Source: Lewinellaceae bacterium | Lineage (GTDB): Bacteria > Bacteroidota > Bacteroidia > Chitinophagales > Saprospiraceae | Length of the DNA: 64,000 bases | Assembly (NCBI GenBank): GCA_020636005.1 | Contig: JACJYR010000001.1 | Span: 692,001-756,000, forward strand | Direction: 5' to 3' | Program-made: the position numbers and the translations under genes | Shown here: positions 32,552 to 41,248 of the stretch, piece by piece | Layout: the number at the start of each line of letters is the position of its first letter | Position numbering within the stretch: the stretch's first letter is position 1 | Notes under the pieces: model-generated | Database searches by the model: none | Told to the model about the DNA's origin: nothing | What the model saw: the letters and a program-made list of their open reading frames with translations, nothing else

Positions 32552-33928
32552 ATGATAAGACTCCTTGCCTCCCTGTTTCCGCTACTGCTTGTCCACCATG
32601 GCAATGGCCAGGCCCCTGTCTGGGCCGACCTTTTCAATGGCAAAGATCTCCGCAACTGGGAAATCCTCAACGGTACTGCCGAATACAAAGTAGCGGACGG
32701 AAGCATTGCCGGCATCTCAAAGCGCGGAACACCAAATACCTTTTTGGCCACCAAACAGCGTTACGCCGACTTCATCCTGGAATTCGAAGTGATGGTGGAT
32801 CCTGCCCTCAACTCCGGCGTGCAAATCCGCAGCAACAGCATTCCTTCCTACCAGGACGGCAGGGTGCACGGTTACCAGGTGGAGATTGACCCCAGCCCAA
32901 GGGCCTTCAGCGGTGGAATTTACGACGAGGCCCGGCGGGGATGGCTCTACCCGCTGGCCCGGAACCCAAAAGGCCAGGCTGCTTTTCGCAATGGCCAATG
33001 GAACAGCTACCATGTGGAGGCAATTGGCAACAGCCTGAAAACCTGGATCAACGGTATCCAATGTGCCAGCCTGGTGGACGACCTGACAGCCGATGGCTTC
33101 ATTGCCCTGCAGGTTCACAGCATAGGTGACAATAATAGCCTTGCGGGAAAAGAAATCCGCTGGCGAAAACTCCGCATTTTAACCCAAAACCCGGCCCTGC
33201 ATACCTGGCCCGACGACCCGGATGTCCAACAAATTTCCTATCTGCAAAACCAACTCACTGACTGGGAAAAACGGCATGGCTGGCGCATGTTGTGGGACGG
33301 CAAAACCAATAAAGGCTGGCGGGGCGCCAAACTGGACAGCTTCCCCGAAAAAGGTTGGGATATCAAGGATGGCGTGCTCACCATTTTAGCCACCGACGGT
33401 GGGGAGGCTACTGGCCCGGGCGACATCATTACGGCGGATCAGTTCAGCGATTTTGAGCTCGAACTGGAATTTATGATAACGGAGGGCGCCAACAGCGGCA
33501 TTAAGTACTTCGTGGATCCGGAACTGAACAAAAACGCCGGATCGGCCATTGGCTGCGAGTTCCAAATTCTGGACGACGAAAAGCACCCCGACGCAAAGCT
33601 GGGCGTCGATGGCAACCGCACCGTCGGCTCCCTCTACGACCTGATTGCCGCCGACAACCTTTCCGTGCCGGGCCGGGGCAAGCAGTTCAAAGGCGTAGGG
33701 CAATGGAACAGTGCCCGCATCGTTTCCCGCAACGGCATAGTGGAACACTGGCTGAACAACGAAAAAACAGTGGAATACGACCGCCATTCCCAGTTGTTCC
33801 GGGCAGTGGTGGCTTACAGCAAGTACAAAGACTGGAAGGGCTTCGGGCAGTGGCCCCAGGGCCACATTCTCCTGCAAGACCACGGGAATACGGTTCATTT
33901 CAGGAGCATCAAGATCCGGGAGTTTTAG
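32552..33928 (+). CDS. Secreted protein with two DUF1080 (3-keto-disaccharide hydrolase) domains
   Basis: A 458-residue protein. The start at 32552 gives a signal peptide (MIRLLASLFPLLLVHHGNGQ). Two concanavalin-like DUF1080 domains follow: about 22-205 (WADLFNGKDLRNWEILNG, GVQIRSNSIPSYQDGRVHGY) and about 245-455 (MLWDGKTNKGWRGAKLDSFP, NSGIKYFVDPELNKNAGSAI). The family includes enzymes that cleave 3-keto-glycosides. The next gene (34452) is a Tat-exported Gfo/Idh oxidoreductase of a kind that can make 3-keto sugars, which supports a joint pathway. Substrate unknown. Confidence 0.88.
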   Translation: MIRLLASLFPLLLVHHGNGQAPVWADLFNGKDLRNWEILNGTAEYKVADGSIAGISKRGTPNTFLATKQRYADFILEFEVMVDPALNSGVQIRSNSIPSYQDGRVHGYQVEIDPSPRAFSGGIYDEARRGWLYPLARNPKGQAAFRNGQWNSYHVEAIGNSLKTWINGIQCASLVDDLTADGFIALQVHSIGDNNSLAGKEIRWRKLRILTQNPALHTWPDDPDVQQISYLQNQLTDWEKRHGWRMLWDGKTNKGWRGAKLDSFPEKGWDIKDGVLTILATDGGEATGPGDIITADQFSDFELELEFMITEGANSGIKYFVDPELNKNAGSAIGCEFQILDDEKHPDAKLGVDGNRTVGSLYDLIAADNLSVPGRGKQFKGVGQWNSARIVSRNGIVEHWLNNEKTVEYDRHSQLFRAVVAYSKYKDWKGFGQWPQGHILLQDHGNTVHFRSIKIREF

Positions 33929-33982
33929 ATTTTCACTGTCAACTCAATATTCCTATGAATTTTTGATTTTAGAAATCAGGTA

Positions 33983-34093
33983 AGGATCGAAGGAAAAATA
34001 ATCCCGATGTGAAATCGGGATTATTTTTAAAAAACCCTTCCAGTACTGGGGTTTTAACATCAAAATAGCGAAGTTATTTTTTCATCGTTACTA
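33983..34093 (-). repeat. ~111-bp dispersed repeat, copy C (inverted)
   Basis: On the + strand it starts GGATCGAAGGAAAAATAATC and ends CATCGTTACT, the reverse complement of the other copies. The terminal hairpin is intact. It lies 54 bases after the DUF1080 stop codon and could act as its terminator. Confidence 0.85.
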
Positions 34094-34238
34094 AACGAAT
34101 GGAGATTAGAGATTTTACAGCCGAAGGAAAAATCTCTAATCTGGCCTCTCAAAGCATATATCAGAAATCAAATCAGCATAAGTACACCATCGAAATTATA
34201 CTAAAACACGGATGGTTTTGTTGGTTTGCTATTAGCTG

Positions 34239-34273
34239 TTGGCAGTTGGCCATTGGCTTTTGCCAACTGCCAA
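34239..34273. repeat. Short hairpin of heptamer type
   Basis: TTGGCAGTTGGC (34239-34250) and GCCAACTGCCAA (34262-34273) are exactly complementary. The 7-base unit AGTTGGC recurs, as in the repeat at 40281. Confidence 0.65.
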
Positions 34274-34361
34274 AGGCCAAAAGCCATCAGCGTACAGTAT
34301 AGTTTGGGTAATTTGGGTTTGAAAAAATTCTAATAAACACATGATTTTCAAGTGTGTAAAA

Positions 34362-34413
34362 CAATTTCAAACAACTTCAAACAACTCAAACAACTCAAAC
34401 GATTTCAAACGAT
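34362..34413. repeat. Short tandem repeat of CAAACAACT-type units
   Basis: Units CAATTTCAAA, CAACTTCAAA, CAACTCAAA, CAACTCAAA and CGATTTCAAA follow one another just before the Gfo/Idh gene. With 33983-34093 and 34239-34273 it accounts for most of the gap 33929-34451, in which no gene is visible. Confidence 0.65.
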
Positions 34414-34451
34414 TACTTTAGACCAGTTTGAAAAGTACTTAAGTCAAGTTC

Positions 34452-35795
34452 ATGTCAATAAAACCACCCAACATGGGCATTCCTAAAAATATTACCCGGA
34501 GGAGATTTGTAAAAACCTCCGCCATCGGCACTACGGCATTGGCGTTCCCTGCCAGCAGCTACGCCCGCATCCTCGGTGCCAACGAACGCCTAAACCTGGC
34601 CACTGCCGGCCTCAACAGCAGGGGCCAGGCCCACCTCGGTGCGACGGCCGATATGAAAAACATCGCCGTCATCGCCCTGTGCGACGTGGATAACCGGACG
34701 TTCGACAAAAGCCAAAAACTGCTCGCCGGCCAGGGCGGTGGTGCTGCCAAGACCTATACCGACATCCGCAAACTGCTGGAAAACAAAGAGATAGACGCCC
34801 TCACCATTGCCACGCCCGACCATTGGCACACCCCGATGGCCATGCTGGCCATGCAGGCAGGCAAGCATGTTTACCTGGAAAAACCCTGCTCCCACAACCC
34901 CCAGGAAGGTGAATGGCTCGTGGAGGCCCAACGCAAAACCGGCAGGGTGCTGCAAATCGGCAACCAGCAGCGCTCAGCCCCCACTTCCATCGAGGCGGTA
35001 CAGGACATCCGGGAGGGCATCATCGGCCAGGTTTATTATGGAAAAGCCTGGTACAGCAACACCCGTGGCCCCATCGGCACCGGCAAACCATCAGCAGTGC
35101 CCGATTGGCTCAACTGGGAACTGTGGCAAGGCCCGGCCCCGCGCAGGGAGTTCAAAGACAATTGGGTACACTACAACTGGCATTGGTTCCGGGACTGGGG
35201 CACCGGCGAGATCAACAACAACGGCCTGCACGAAATGGACATCTGCCGCTGGGCGCTTGGCGTGGATTTCCCAACCAGGGTCACTTCTTCCGGCGGCCGC
35301 TTCCACTTCCAGGACGACTGGCAGTTTTACGATACCCAGGTAGCCAGTTTTGAATTTGCCGATGGGAAAATGATCACCTGGGAGGGCCGATCCTGCAACG
35401 GCATGAACCACTACGACCGGGGCCGGGGCGCTACCTTGCACGGTACCGAAGGCTCCATCCTGCTCGACCGCAACGCCTATTTTGCCTATGATAAAAAGGG
35501 GAATTTGATAAAACAGGTGAACGAGCGCAGCTTCTCTGCCACTACCGACACCGTGGGCATCGGCGGGCTGGATGTTTACCATTTTGAAAATTTTGCCAAC
35601 GCTATCCGAAAAGGGGAAAAACTGAACTCCACGGTGGAAGAGGCACACAAGAGCACCCTGCTCTGCCATTTGGGCAATATCGCCCAGCAGGTTGGGCGCA
35701 CTTTACAGACTGACCCCGTAAATGGAAAAATTAAGAATGACCCAGCGGCCATGGCTATGTGGCAGCGGGACTATGCACCCGGCTGGCAACCTTAA
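34452..35795 (+). CDS. Gfo/Idh/MocA family oxidoreductase with Tat signal
   Basis: A 447-residue NAD(P)-dependent oxidoreductase. The N-terminus has a twin-arginine signal (TRRRFVKTSAIGTTALAFPA), so it acts folded in the periplasm. Rossmann part about 45-165: LNLATAGLNSRGQAHLGATA, IAVIALCDVDNRTF and the conserved VYLEKPCSHNPQEGEWL (EKP motif). The C-terminal part has the DWGTGEINNNGLHEMDICRW substrate-binding region. It probably oxidises a sugar or glycoside; with the DUF1080 gene before it, a 3-keto-sugar pathway is a reasonable inference. Confidence 0.92.
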   Translation: MSIKPPNMGIPKNITRRRFVKTSAIGTTALAFPASSYARILGANERLNLATAGLNSRGQAHLGATADMKNIAVIALCDVDNRTFDKSQKLLAGQGGGAAKTYTDIRKLLENKEIDALTIATPDHWHTPMAMLAMQAGKHVYLEKPCSHNPQEGEWLVEAQRKTGRVLQIGNQQRSAPTSIEAVQDIREGIIGQVYYGKAWYSNTRGPIGTGKPSAVPDWLNWELWQGPAPRREFKDNWVHYNWHWFRDWGTGEINNNGLHEMDICRWALGVDFPTRVTSSGGRFHFQDDWQFYDTQVASFEFADGKMITWEGRSCNGMNHYDRGRGATLHGTEGSILLDRNAYFAYDKKGNLIKQVNERSFSATTDTVGIGGLDVYHFENFANAIRKGEKLNSTVEEAHKSTLLCHLGNIAQQVGRTLQTDPVNGKIKNDPAAMAMWQRDYAPGWQP

Positions 35796-35907
35796 CACCA
35801 GGGCGGATTTTGTGCTGCCATGAAAAACGGATGTTTCGGCATTCTGCCCGACTCAAGGCTTTTTCCGCAAAAGTATTATCCACCATCCGCCATTGACCAG
35901 CACAATA

Positions 35908-35945
35908 GAAAAAGCCCTCAAACTACCTGGGCAGCCTGGGGGCTT
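35908..35945 (-). terminator. Probable terminator of the thioredoxin gene
   Basis: On the minus strand AAGCCC pairs with GGGCTT around an imperfect inner stem and is followed by a T run. It lies 50 bases downstream of the trxA stop codon. Confidence 0.45.
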
Positions 35946-35994
35946 ATATGAGAAAAGCTAATCTTTTGCCTATAGCGACGCTGAAAACCTGTGC

Positions 35995-36321
35995 TTATGC
36001 TGCAACCTGTGCGTCAATCAGTTGGGCCAGCGCAGCTTGGGTAGTATAACCTACATGCCGCTTCACCTCCTGGCCATCTTTGAAAATAAGGATGGTCGGG
36101 ATGCTGCGGATTCCGTATTTCACAGGAATCTCAGGGTTGTCATCTACATTGACTTTGCCGACGAGCACTTCCTTGTCTTTGTACTCGGTGGATAGTTTTT
36201 CAATGATTGGGGCGATCATGCGGCAGGGCCCGCACCATTCTGCCCAAAAGTCCAGGACAGCAACTCCTTTTTTTTCCAGCACTTCTGTCTGGAAGTTGCC
36301 ATCAGTGATTTCAAATGCCAT
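35995..36321 (-). CDS. trxA: Thioredoxin
   Basis: A 108-residue thioredoxin with the active site in FWAEWCGPCRMIAPIIEKL (WCGPC at about residues 30-34), the cis-Pro segment YGIRSIPTILIFKDG and full family length. A cytosolic disulfide reductant; among other roles it can serve CysH-type reductases. An exact -7 box lies upstream at 36401-36408. Confidence 0.97.
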   Translation of the reverse strand: MAFEITDGNFQTEVLEKKGVAVLDFWAEWCGPCRMIAPIIEKLSTEYKDKEVLVGKVNVDDNPEIPVKYGIRSIPTILIFKDGQEVKRHVGYTTQAALAQLIDAQVAA

Positions 36322-36400
36322 ATTGCCGAATTTTTTGTGTTTAAAAAATATTGATTTGGAAACAACGGCATGATAAACAACCGATGCCTTTGAAAGTTTG

Positions 36401-36408
36401 CAAAGTTA
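36401..36408 (-). promoter_or_regulatory. -7 box for trxA
   Basis: TAACTTTG on the minus strand, an exact TAnnTTTG, 80 bases before the trxA ATG. No clear -33 element. Confidence 0.4.
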
Positions 36409-36759
36409 CAAAAAGATGGCCAGCCTTAACGTTTTCCGTAGAAAAGGTAGAAGGCTGCACTTTTGGCGGGCACTTTCAAAATTTTATTATTGATTGGCCG
36501 CCGATTTCTTTTCAAAAGAAAATTATCAAGGGTTTGTTGCCAAATTTATTTCAGATCGTTCTACAACTTCCTATCTTGCGCCGTTTTTTAATAAAACGTT
36601 GTTTGAAAGCGGTCTTTTTAGGTTTTTTCGCATTTCCGAACAAAGGATATTTCCTGGCAAACTTCCTGCGCCAAACCTAATTCGCCCTTTCTTTCAATCT
36701 TCATTATCCATCAACTGCTAACAGCCCAACCGCTTTTAGCCTCCGCAAACAAGAAAAAC
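36409..36759. other. AT-rich divergent intergenic region
   Basis: Lies between trxA and the Lrp-type regulator, which point away from each other. Low-GC, with no convincing ORF (one short frame at 36494-36721 lacks protein character), hairpin or repeat. Presumably promoter DNA for the regulator. Confidence 0.4.
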
Positions 36760-37233
36760 ATGGCAGATAAACTCGATCGCACCGACCTCAAAATCCTGAA
36801 AATCCTTCAGGAGAATTGTAAGATCACCAACCTGGATCTTTCCAAAAAAATCGGCCTCTCGCCGGCCCCGACCCTGGAAAGGGTGAAAAAACTGGAGACG
36901 GCCGGCTATATCGAAAGCTACCATGCCCAGATCAGCCCCCAAAGCATCGGCCTCAATGTGCAGACTTTCGTGCAGGTGTCGCTGGCCTGGCAAAAAGAGA
37001 ACGCCCTGAACAATTTCCTCGAAAAGATAAAATCCATTGACGAAATCGTTGAGTGCTACATCATCACCGGCGAGGCGGATTTCCTGATCAAGATCGTTTG
37101 CGCCGATATCCCTTCCTATGAGCAGCTTTTGTTCAAAACCCTTTCTCAAATTGAAGAAATCGAGCGCCTGAAAACCTTGATGACGCTTTCCACCGTGAAA
37201 AACTCCAAGGTGCTGCCCTACGATTACGAGTAA
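36760..37233 (+). CDS. Lrp/AsnC family transcriptional regulator
   Basis: A 157-residue regulator of usual length. The N-terminal winged helix-turn-helix is at about residues 4-63 (DRTDLKILKILQENCKITNL, LSKKIGLSPAPTLERVKKLE) and the C-terminal RAM effector domain at about 70-150 (VECYIITGEADFLIKIVC). It probably responds to an amino acid; ligand and targets cannot be read from the sequence. Confidence 0.95.
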   Translation: MADKLDRTDLKILKILQENCKITNLDLSKKIGLSPAPTLERVKKLETAGYIESYHAQISPQSIGLNVQTFVQVSLAWQKENALNNFLEKIKSIDEIVECYIITGEADFLIKIVCADIPSYEQLLFKTLSQIEEIERLKTLMTLSTVKNSKVLPYDYE

Positions 37234-37410
37234 ATTATTGTGTTTGCGTGTTTTTGTACCCAGGTGTTTTACAGGTTGATCCTCAACTGTTTAGGTGAAA
37301 CGCCGTTTACAAAAACCAGTATTCTCTCCCTGCTCCCACAAAGTCAATTTTTCGTGCTGAACTGATCGAAATTGCCTTTGTGGGATTTTTTCTTTCCCTA
37401 CCTTTTGATA

Positions 37411-38214
37411 ATGAAACCTAATAAGCAAACCCTGCTGTGGAAGCTGACCGGTGAGGGTATTGCCGCACCTTCCTACCTGTTCGGCACGATGCACGTGCAG
37501 GATGCACGTGCGTTTGCCAATATTGTGGCGGTACAGGAAAAAGTAAGTGATTGTGAAGCTTTTGCTGCCGAATTCCACCTGGACGAAGCTGCGGCTGATT
37601 TTGACGGATCCTCCATGCTGTTGCCGAATGGGCAGTCATTGCAGCACTACATTCCCTCAAAAAAATATGACAGGTTGCGCCAAAGGCTCTTAAAGACCAC
37701 AAAGGTTGATCTGGACCATCTCCAACGTTCCCTTCCCTTCATGATCGTGAATGTCATCGGGGGCAGCATCCTGAAAGCGGATATGCCCGTTTCCCTGGAT
37801 GAACACCTTTGGAACCATGCCCGACAAGCCGGGAAAACTCTTTTGGGTATTGAAACCTTCAAGGAACAAATGGAAGTACTGCAACAGATACCCGTGGAAA
37901 TGCAGGTAAAAATGCTGCTCGATCTGGGCCGTAACCTCAGCCGATACCGCCAGCACCTGCAACACCTTGCGGATCTCTATTGCAAGGGAGACATCCACGG
38001 CCTTTTTATAACAGTGAAAAAAAACGCCAAGGGACTCCGCAAAATCATGCTCTGGCGCAGGAACGAAATCATGGCGGTGCGCATCGCCGCCCTCGCCAGG
38101 GAACACAGCCTGTTCGCCGCCATTGGTGCCGGCCACATGGTTGGCGGGAAGGGTGTTCTGCGGTTATTAAAAAAGCAGGGATTGAAGGTAATGCCGGAGA
38201 AGTTGGGGCGATGA
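37411..38214 (+). CDS. TraB/GumN family protein
   Basis: A 267-residue protein of the TraB/GumN (TIKI-like) fold. The first motif, APSYLFGTMHVQDARAFA (GTxH), is near the N-terminus and the second, FAAIGAGHMVGGKGVLRLLK (GxxH), near the C-terminus; these histidines and an Asp/Glu form a putative metal site in the family. No signal peptide is evident with the start at 37411, chosen because the upstream in-frame codons look non-coding. Possibly a metallopeptidase; biological role unknown. Confidence 0.85.
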   Translation: MKPNKQTLLWKLTGEGIAAPSYLFGTMHVQDARAFANIVAVQEKVSDCEAFAAEFHLDEAAADFDGSSMLLPNGQSLQHYIPSKKYDRLRQRLLKTTKVDLDHLQRSLPFMIVNVIGGSILKADMPVSLDEHLWNHARQAGKTLLGIETFKEQMEVLQQIPVEMQVKMLLDLGRNLSRYRQHLQHLADLYCKGDIHGLFITVKKNAKGLRKIMLWRRNEIMAVRIAALAREHSLFAAIGAGHMVGGKGVLRLLKKQGLKVMPEKLGR

Positions 38215-38270
38215 AAGCTCATTGTTCCATTGTTGCATGGCACCGCAACCATGATAGTGATGAAAGAATT

Positions 38271-38975
38271 TTACGGCCCCGAAAGCTGGAAACGCAGCCC
38301 AATGCCAACTGTCGTTTCCCCATAGGCCGTACTGCCAAATGCCGGCACTACTTTCATGCTCAGGTCGTCGCTCACATCGAAGGTTTTCAGGTGGCAATCC
38401 ACGAACGCCTCTGCGGTCTGGATAAGGTGCAGTGCCACGAGGCCGATGATGGAAAGCTGCCGGTTTTTGTCGAAGCCATCCCGGATGCGCTTGAGGTCGC
38501 CTGCGTTCAGGCGGGTGTCTGAAAATTCGTGAGGCTCGCCCTGGAGCTCAAGGATATAGGCGTCCCGGTACCGGTGGTATTTGTTGGTGTTGTTCTGGAT
38601 GGCCCGGATGAAAAGGAAGTACCCGCCATAAATAAATGGTGTTTTCCACCAGCGTTTGTTGTAGAACTGGCCGGCCCCCGGCACGGCGAGGGAGAGAAAA
38701 ACCGCCTTTTTCGGGTTGGGGTAATCGTTGAAGAAGCGGCGGATGAAGAATTTCTTTTTGTTTTTTGCGGAATCCACCTGACCGAACTTGGAAGTGGCCG
38801 TGTCTATTCCCACCGCTGCGGAATCGAGAACCATGGCAAGCGTATCGGTGGCCGGAGGCAGCGTATCCAAAATCATCGGGGCAACCGCTTCCACCAGGGA
38901 ATCCTGCACCTGGGAAAAGGAAGTGCCCACCCATCCCAAACAAAGGCCGATAAAAATATAGCTCCGGATTTTCAT
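38271..38975 (-). CDS. DUF5683 domain membrane protein
   Basis: A 234-residue secreted or membrane protein. The start at 38975 gives a signal peptide (MKIRSYIFIGLCLGWVGTSF, then SQ). From about residue 85: YPNPKKAVFLSLAVPGAGQF, YNKRWWKTPFIYGGYFLFIR and a second hydrophobic stretch LSIIGLVALHLIQTAEAFVD, the typical DUF5683 pattern. In Bacteroidota this gene usually lies right behind parA-parB, as here, which suggests a link to chromosome segregation or the envelope, but the function is unknown. Confidence 0.88.
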   Translation of the reverse strand: MKIRSYIFIGLCLGWVGTSFSQVQDSLVEAVAPMILDTLPPATDTLAMVLDSAAVGIDTATSKFGQVDSAKNKKKFFIRRFFNDYPNPKKAVFLSLAVPGAGQFYNKRWWKTPFIYGGYFLFIRAIQNNTNKYHRYRDAYILELQGEPHEFSDTRLNAGDLKRIRDGFDKNRQLSIIGLVALHLIQTAEAFVDCHLKTFDVSDDLSMKVVPAFGSTAYGETTVGIGLRFQLSGP

Positions 38976-39026
38976 GTTTTGAAAACGCTGCAAGCTGTGG
39001 TTTCCCAACTTGATTTTGCTATTCTT

Positions 39027-39140
39027 TAGTAACGATGGAAAAATAACTTCACCATTTTGATTTTGAAAACCCCAGCAATGGGAGGGTTTTTTAAAAATAA
39101 TCCCGATTTCACATCGGGATTATTTTTCCTTCGATCCTTA
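39027..39140 (+). repeat. ~111-bp dispersed repeat, copy D
   Basis: TAGTAACGATGGAAAAATAA at the left, intact AATCCCGATTTCACATCGGG hairpin and CTTCGATCCTTA at the right. It lies between parB and the DUF5683 gene, which are on the opposite strand. The rest of 38976-39376 shows nothing. Confidence 0.85.
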
Positions 39141-39376
39141 ACGTGTTGACTTCTCACAAACACGATCGATGAAATAATGAGCGCACTCTGAAAAACCATT
39201 TACTAAGATTTGCCTCCGGCACGGTGAAGTAATCTTTTGAGAAGGCAATTTGGGGTTAAGATTTTTTCAAAATTTTGAACCTCCAATCACTGCCCTCTCT
39301 TTCTGGTATTTTTTCCCAGCATTGGCCTTTCTGAGTGGACTCAATAATGCGACCATGAAACAATGAATCAGTCTCC

Positions 39377-40267
39377 TCACTTTTCAATCAGATCCAGCAG
39401 CCGGTTCAAGTCTTCGGTGGAAGTAAAAGGAATGCTGATCTGGCCGCTGCCGTTGGGTTTTACTTTCAACTGTACCCTGGCACCGAGGTAGTTTTTCAGG
39501 TTTCCTTCCACGGCGGCATAGTCCCCGGATAGTTTGGCGGGGGCCGGTTTATGGGCCGCTGGCTGGCTGTAATTACGGATGAGGTCTTCCGTAGCCCGTA
39601 CGGAAAGGTCTTTGGCCAATACATCCTTGAAAATCAAACCCTGGGTGGCCAAATCCTCCACCCCCAACAGCGCACGGGCATGGCCCATAGATATCCCGCC
39701 TTCCTTCAGGCTTTTTTGGATGTCGGGCGGCAGTTTCAGCAGGCGCAGGAAATTGGTGACCGTGCTGCGCTTTTTGCCCACCCTGCCGGAAAGGTTTTCG
39801 TGGGTAAGGCTGCATTCGTCAATCAGGCGCTGGTAGGTGATGGCCACTTCGATGGCGTTTAGGTCTTCCCGCTGGATGTTTTCCACCAGTGCCATTTCGA
39901 TCATTTCTTGGTCGTTGGCAAGGCGGATGTAGGCAGGCACCTCGGTGAGGCCGGCAATTTTGGAAGCCCGGAGGCGGCGCTCGCCAGAGATAAGCTGATA
40001 CTGTTTATCAGCGAGGCGGCGCACGGTGAGCGGCTGGATGAGTCCGTGGGTTTTCAACGAGAGGGCCAATTCTTCCAGGGCCTCTGCGTCGAATTCTACC
40101 CTTGGCTGGAAAGGGTTCACCTCTATTTCTTCCAGCGGAATGACTGCCACAGTGTGGGTGAGTTCCCGCACCACTTCGGCTTGTTTTTCCTGAGTCTGGG
40201 TTTCAATGTTGTTCAACAAGGCCCTAACCCCCAGGCCGAGCTGTTTTTTTTGTACTTGTTTTGCCAT
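39377..40267 (-). CDS. parB: Chromosome partitioning protein ParB
   Basis: A 296-residue ParB/Spo0J protein. N-terminal CTPase domain: PFQPRVEFDAEALEELALSL, LIQPLTVRRLADKQYQLISG followed by ERRLRASKIAGL (the GERR motif) and ENIQREDLNAIEVAITYQRL. A helix-turn-helix follows (LSGRVGKKRSTVTNFLRLLK). The C-terminal dimerisation part ends STEDLNRLLDLIEK. It binds parS and loads SMC. The start was set at 40267, where MAKQVQKKQLGLGVRALL gives the usual N-terminus. No parS-like palindrome was noticed in the window. Confidence 0.96.
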   Translation of the reverse strand: MAKQVQKKQLGLGVRALLNNIETQTQEKQAEVVRELTHTVAVIPLEEIEVNPFQPRVEFDAEALEELALSLKTHGLIQPLTVRRLADKQYQLISGERRLRASKIAGLTEVPAYIRLANDQEMIEMALVENIQREDLNAIEVAITYQRLIDECSLTHENLSGRVGKKRSTVTNFLRLLKLPPDIQKSLKEGGISMGHARALLGVEDLATQGLIFKDVLAKDLSVRATEDLIRNYSQPAAHKPAPAKLSGDYAAVEGNLKNYLGARVQLKVKPNGSGQISIPFTSTEDLNRLLDLIEK

Positions 40268-40280
40268 CTGTCTTGGTTTG

Positions 40281-40408
40281 CAATTGGAAGTTGGCAGTTG
40301 GCAGGTAAACAATCGGCAGTGAAAAGCAGGCCTTTGAAATTCTTGGAAAAGACATCCGGCAAACTGCGGACTGTTGACTGCGGACTGCTAACTGCCAACG
40401 GCCAATTG
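40281..40408. repeat. Inverted short-unit repeat between parB and parA
   Basis: CAATTGGaagTTGGCAGTT on the left mirrors AACTGCCAAcggCCAATTG on the right (the three lower-case bases differ). Units AGTTGGC and ACTGCGG recur in between. The right arm reaches into the last codons of parA. Confidence 0.65.
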
Positions 40409-41179
40409 AATACCGTCTTTGTTTCTTTTTAAAAATTCGTGTGCCAGGTTGAGGAAATTGGTCGTTCCCCGGCTGCCGGCATCATACATCACGACGGGCA
40501 GGTGCATGTTGGGCGCTTCGCTGATTTTGGAGTTGCGGTGGATAACGGTATCGAAGACTTTTTCTTTATAAAAATCCCGCACCTCGCTCACTACCACGTT
40601 GGCCAGGCGCAGGCGGCTGTCGTACATGGAGAGCAGGATGCCCTCGATTTCGAGGTTGTTGTTGAAATTTTTCTTGACCATGTTGAAGGTCTGCTGCAAT
40701 TTGCCCAAACCTTCCAGTGAAAAATACTCGCACTGCACGGGGATGAGCACCGTGTCGGCAGCTACCAGTGCGTTCAGGGTAATAATGCCCAGGGAGGGCA
40801 GGCAATCCACGATAATATAATCGTACTCGTCTTTCACCTGATCCAGGATGCCCTTCATCACATATTCCCGTTGCTTTTTCATCACCAGTTCCAACTCTGC
40901 CCCCACCAGATCTATGTGCGAAGGCAATAAGTGGAGGTTGGGGGTTTCTGTCTCGTAGATAGCCTCGTGCGGGTCGGTTTCGTTGACCATGCAGTCGTAG
41001 AGGCTTTGCTCGACGGCATCTTCAAAAATACCTACGCCGGAAGACGAGTTTGCCTGTGGATCAGAGTCCACGAGCAGCACTTTTTTTTCCAGGATAGCCA
41101 GGCAGGCAGCCAGGTTGATGGCAGTGGTCGTTTTTCCGACGCCGCCTTTTTGGTTGGCTATGGCAATGATTTTTCCCAT
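40388..41179 (-). CDS. parA: Chromosome partitioning ATPase ParA
   Basis: A 263-residue ParA/Soj ATPase. Deviant Walker A: AIANQKGGVGKTTTAINLAA at residues about 5-24; Walker B region YDYIIVDCLPSLGIITLNAL. Full length. The start at 41179 was chosen because MGKIIAIANQKGG is the conserved N-terminus. It works with ParB, 120 bases downstream, to segregate origins. Confidence 0.96.
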   Translation of the reverse strand: MGKIIAIANQKGGVGKTTTAINLAACLAILEKKVLLVDSDPQANSSSGVGIFEDAVEQSLYDCMVNETDPHEAIYETETPNLHLLPSHIDLVGAELELVMKKQREYVMKGILDQVKDEYDYIIVDCLPSLGIITLNALVAADTVLIPVQCEYFSLEGLGKLQQTFNMVKKNFNNNLEIEGILLSMYDSRLRLANVVVSEVRDFYKEKVFDTVIHRNSKISEAPNMHLPVVMYDAGSRGTTNFLNLAHEFLKRNKDGIQLAVGS

Positions 41180-41248
41180 TATTAATGCTATAAATGATGA
41201 AGGATGAATGATAAACTTAGAACCCTCGGCATGGAAAACTACCATACC

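Noticed and set aside
37484..37512. Two close GCACGTGC-type palindromes as a candidate parS
   Set aside because: They lie within the TraB/GumN coding region and do not have the length or form of a parS site.
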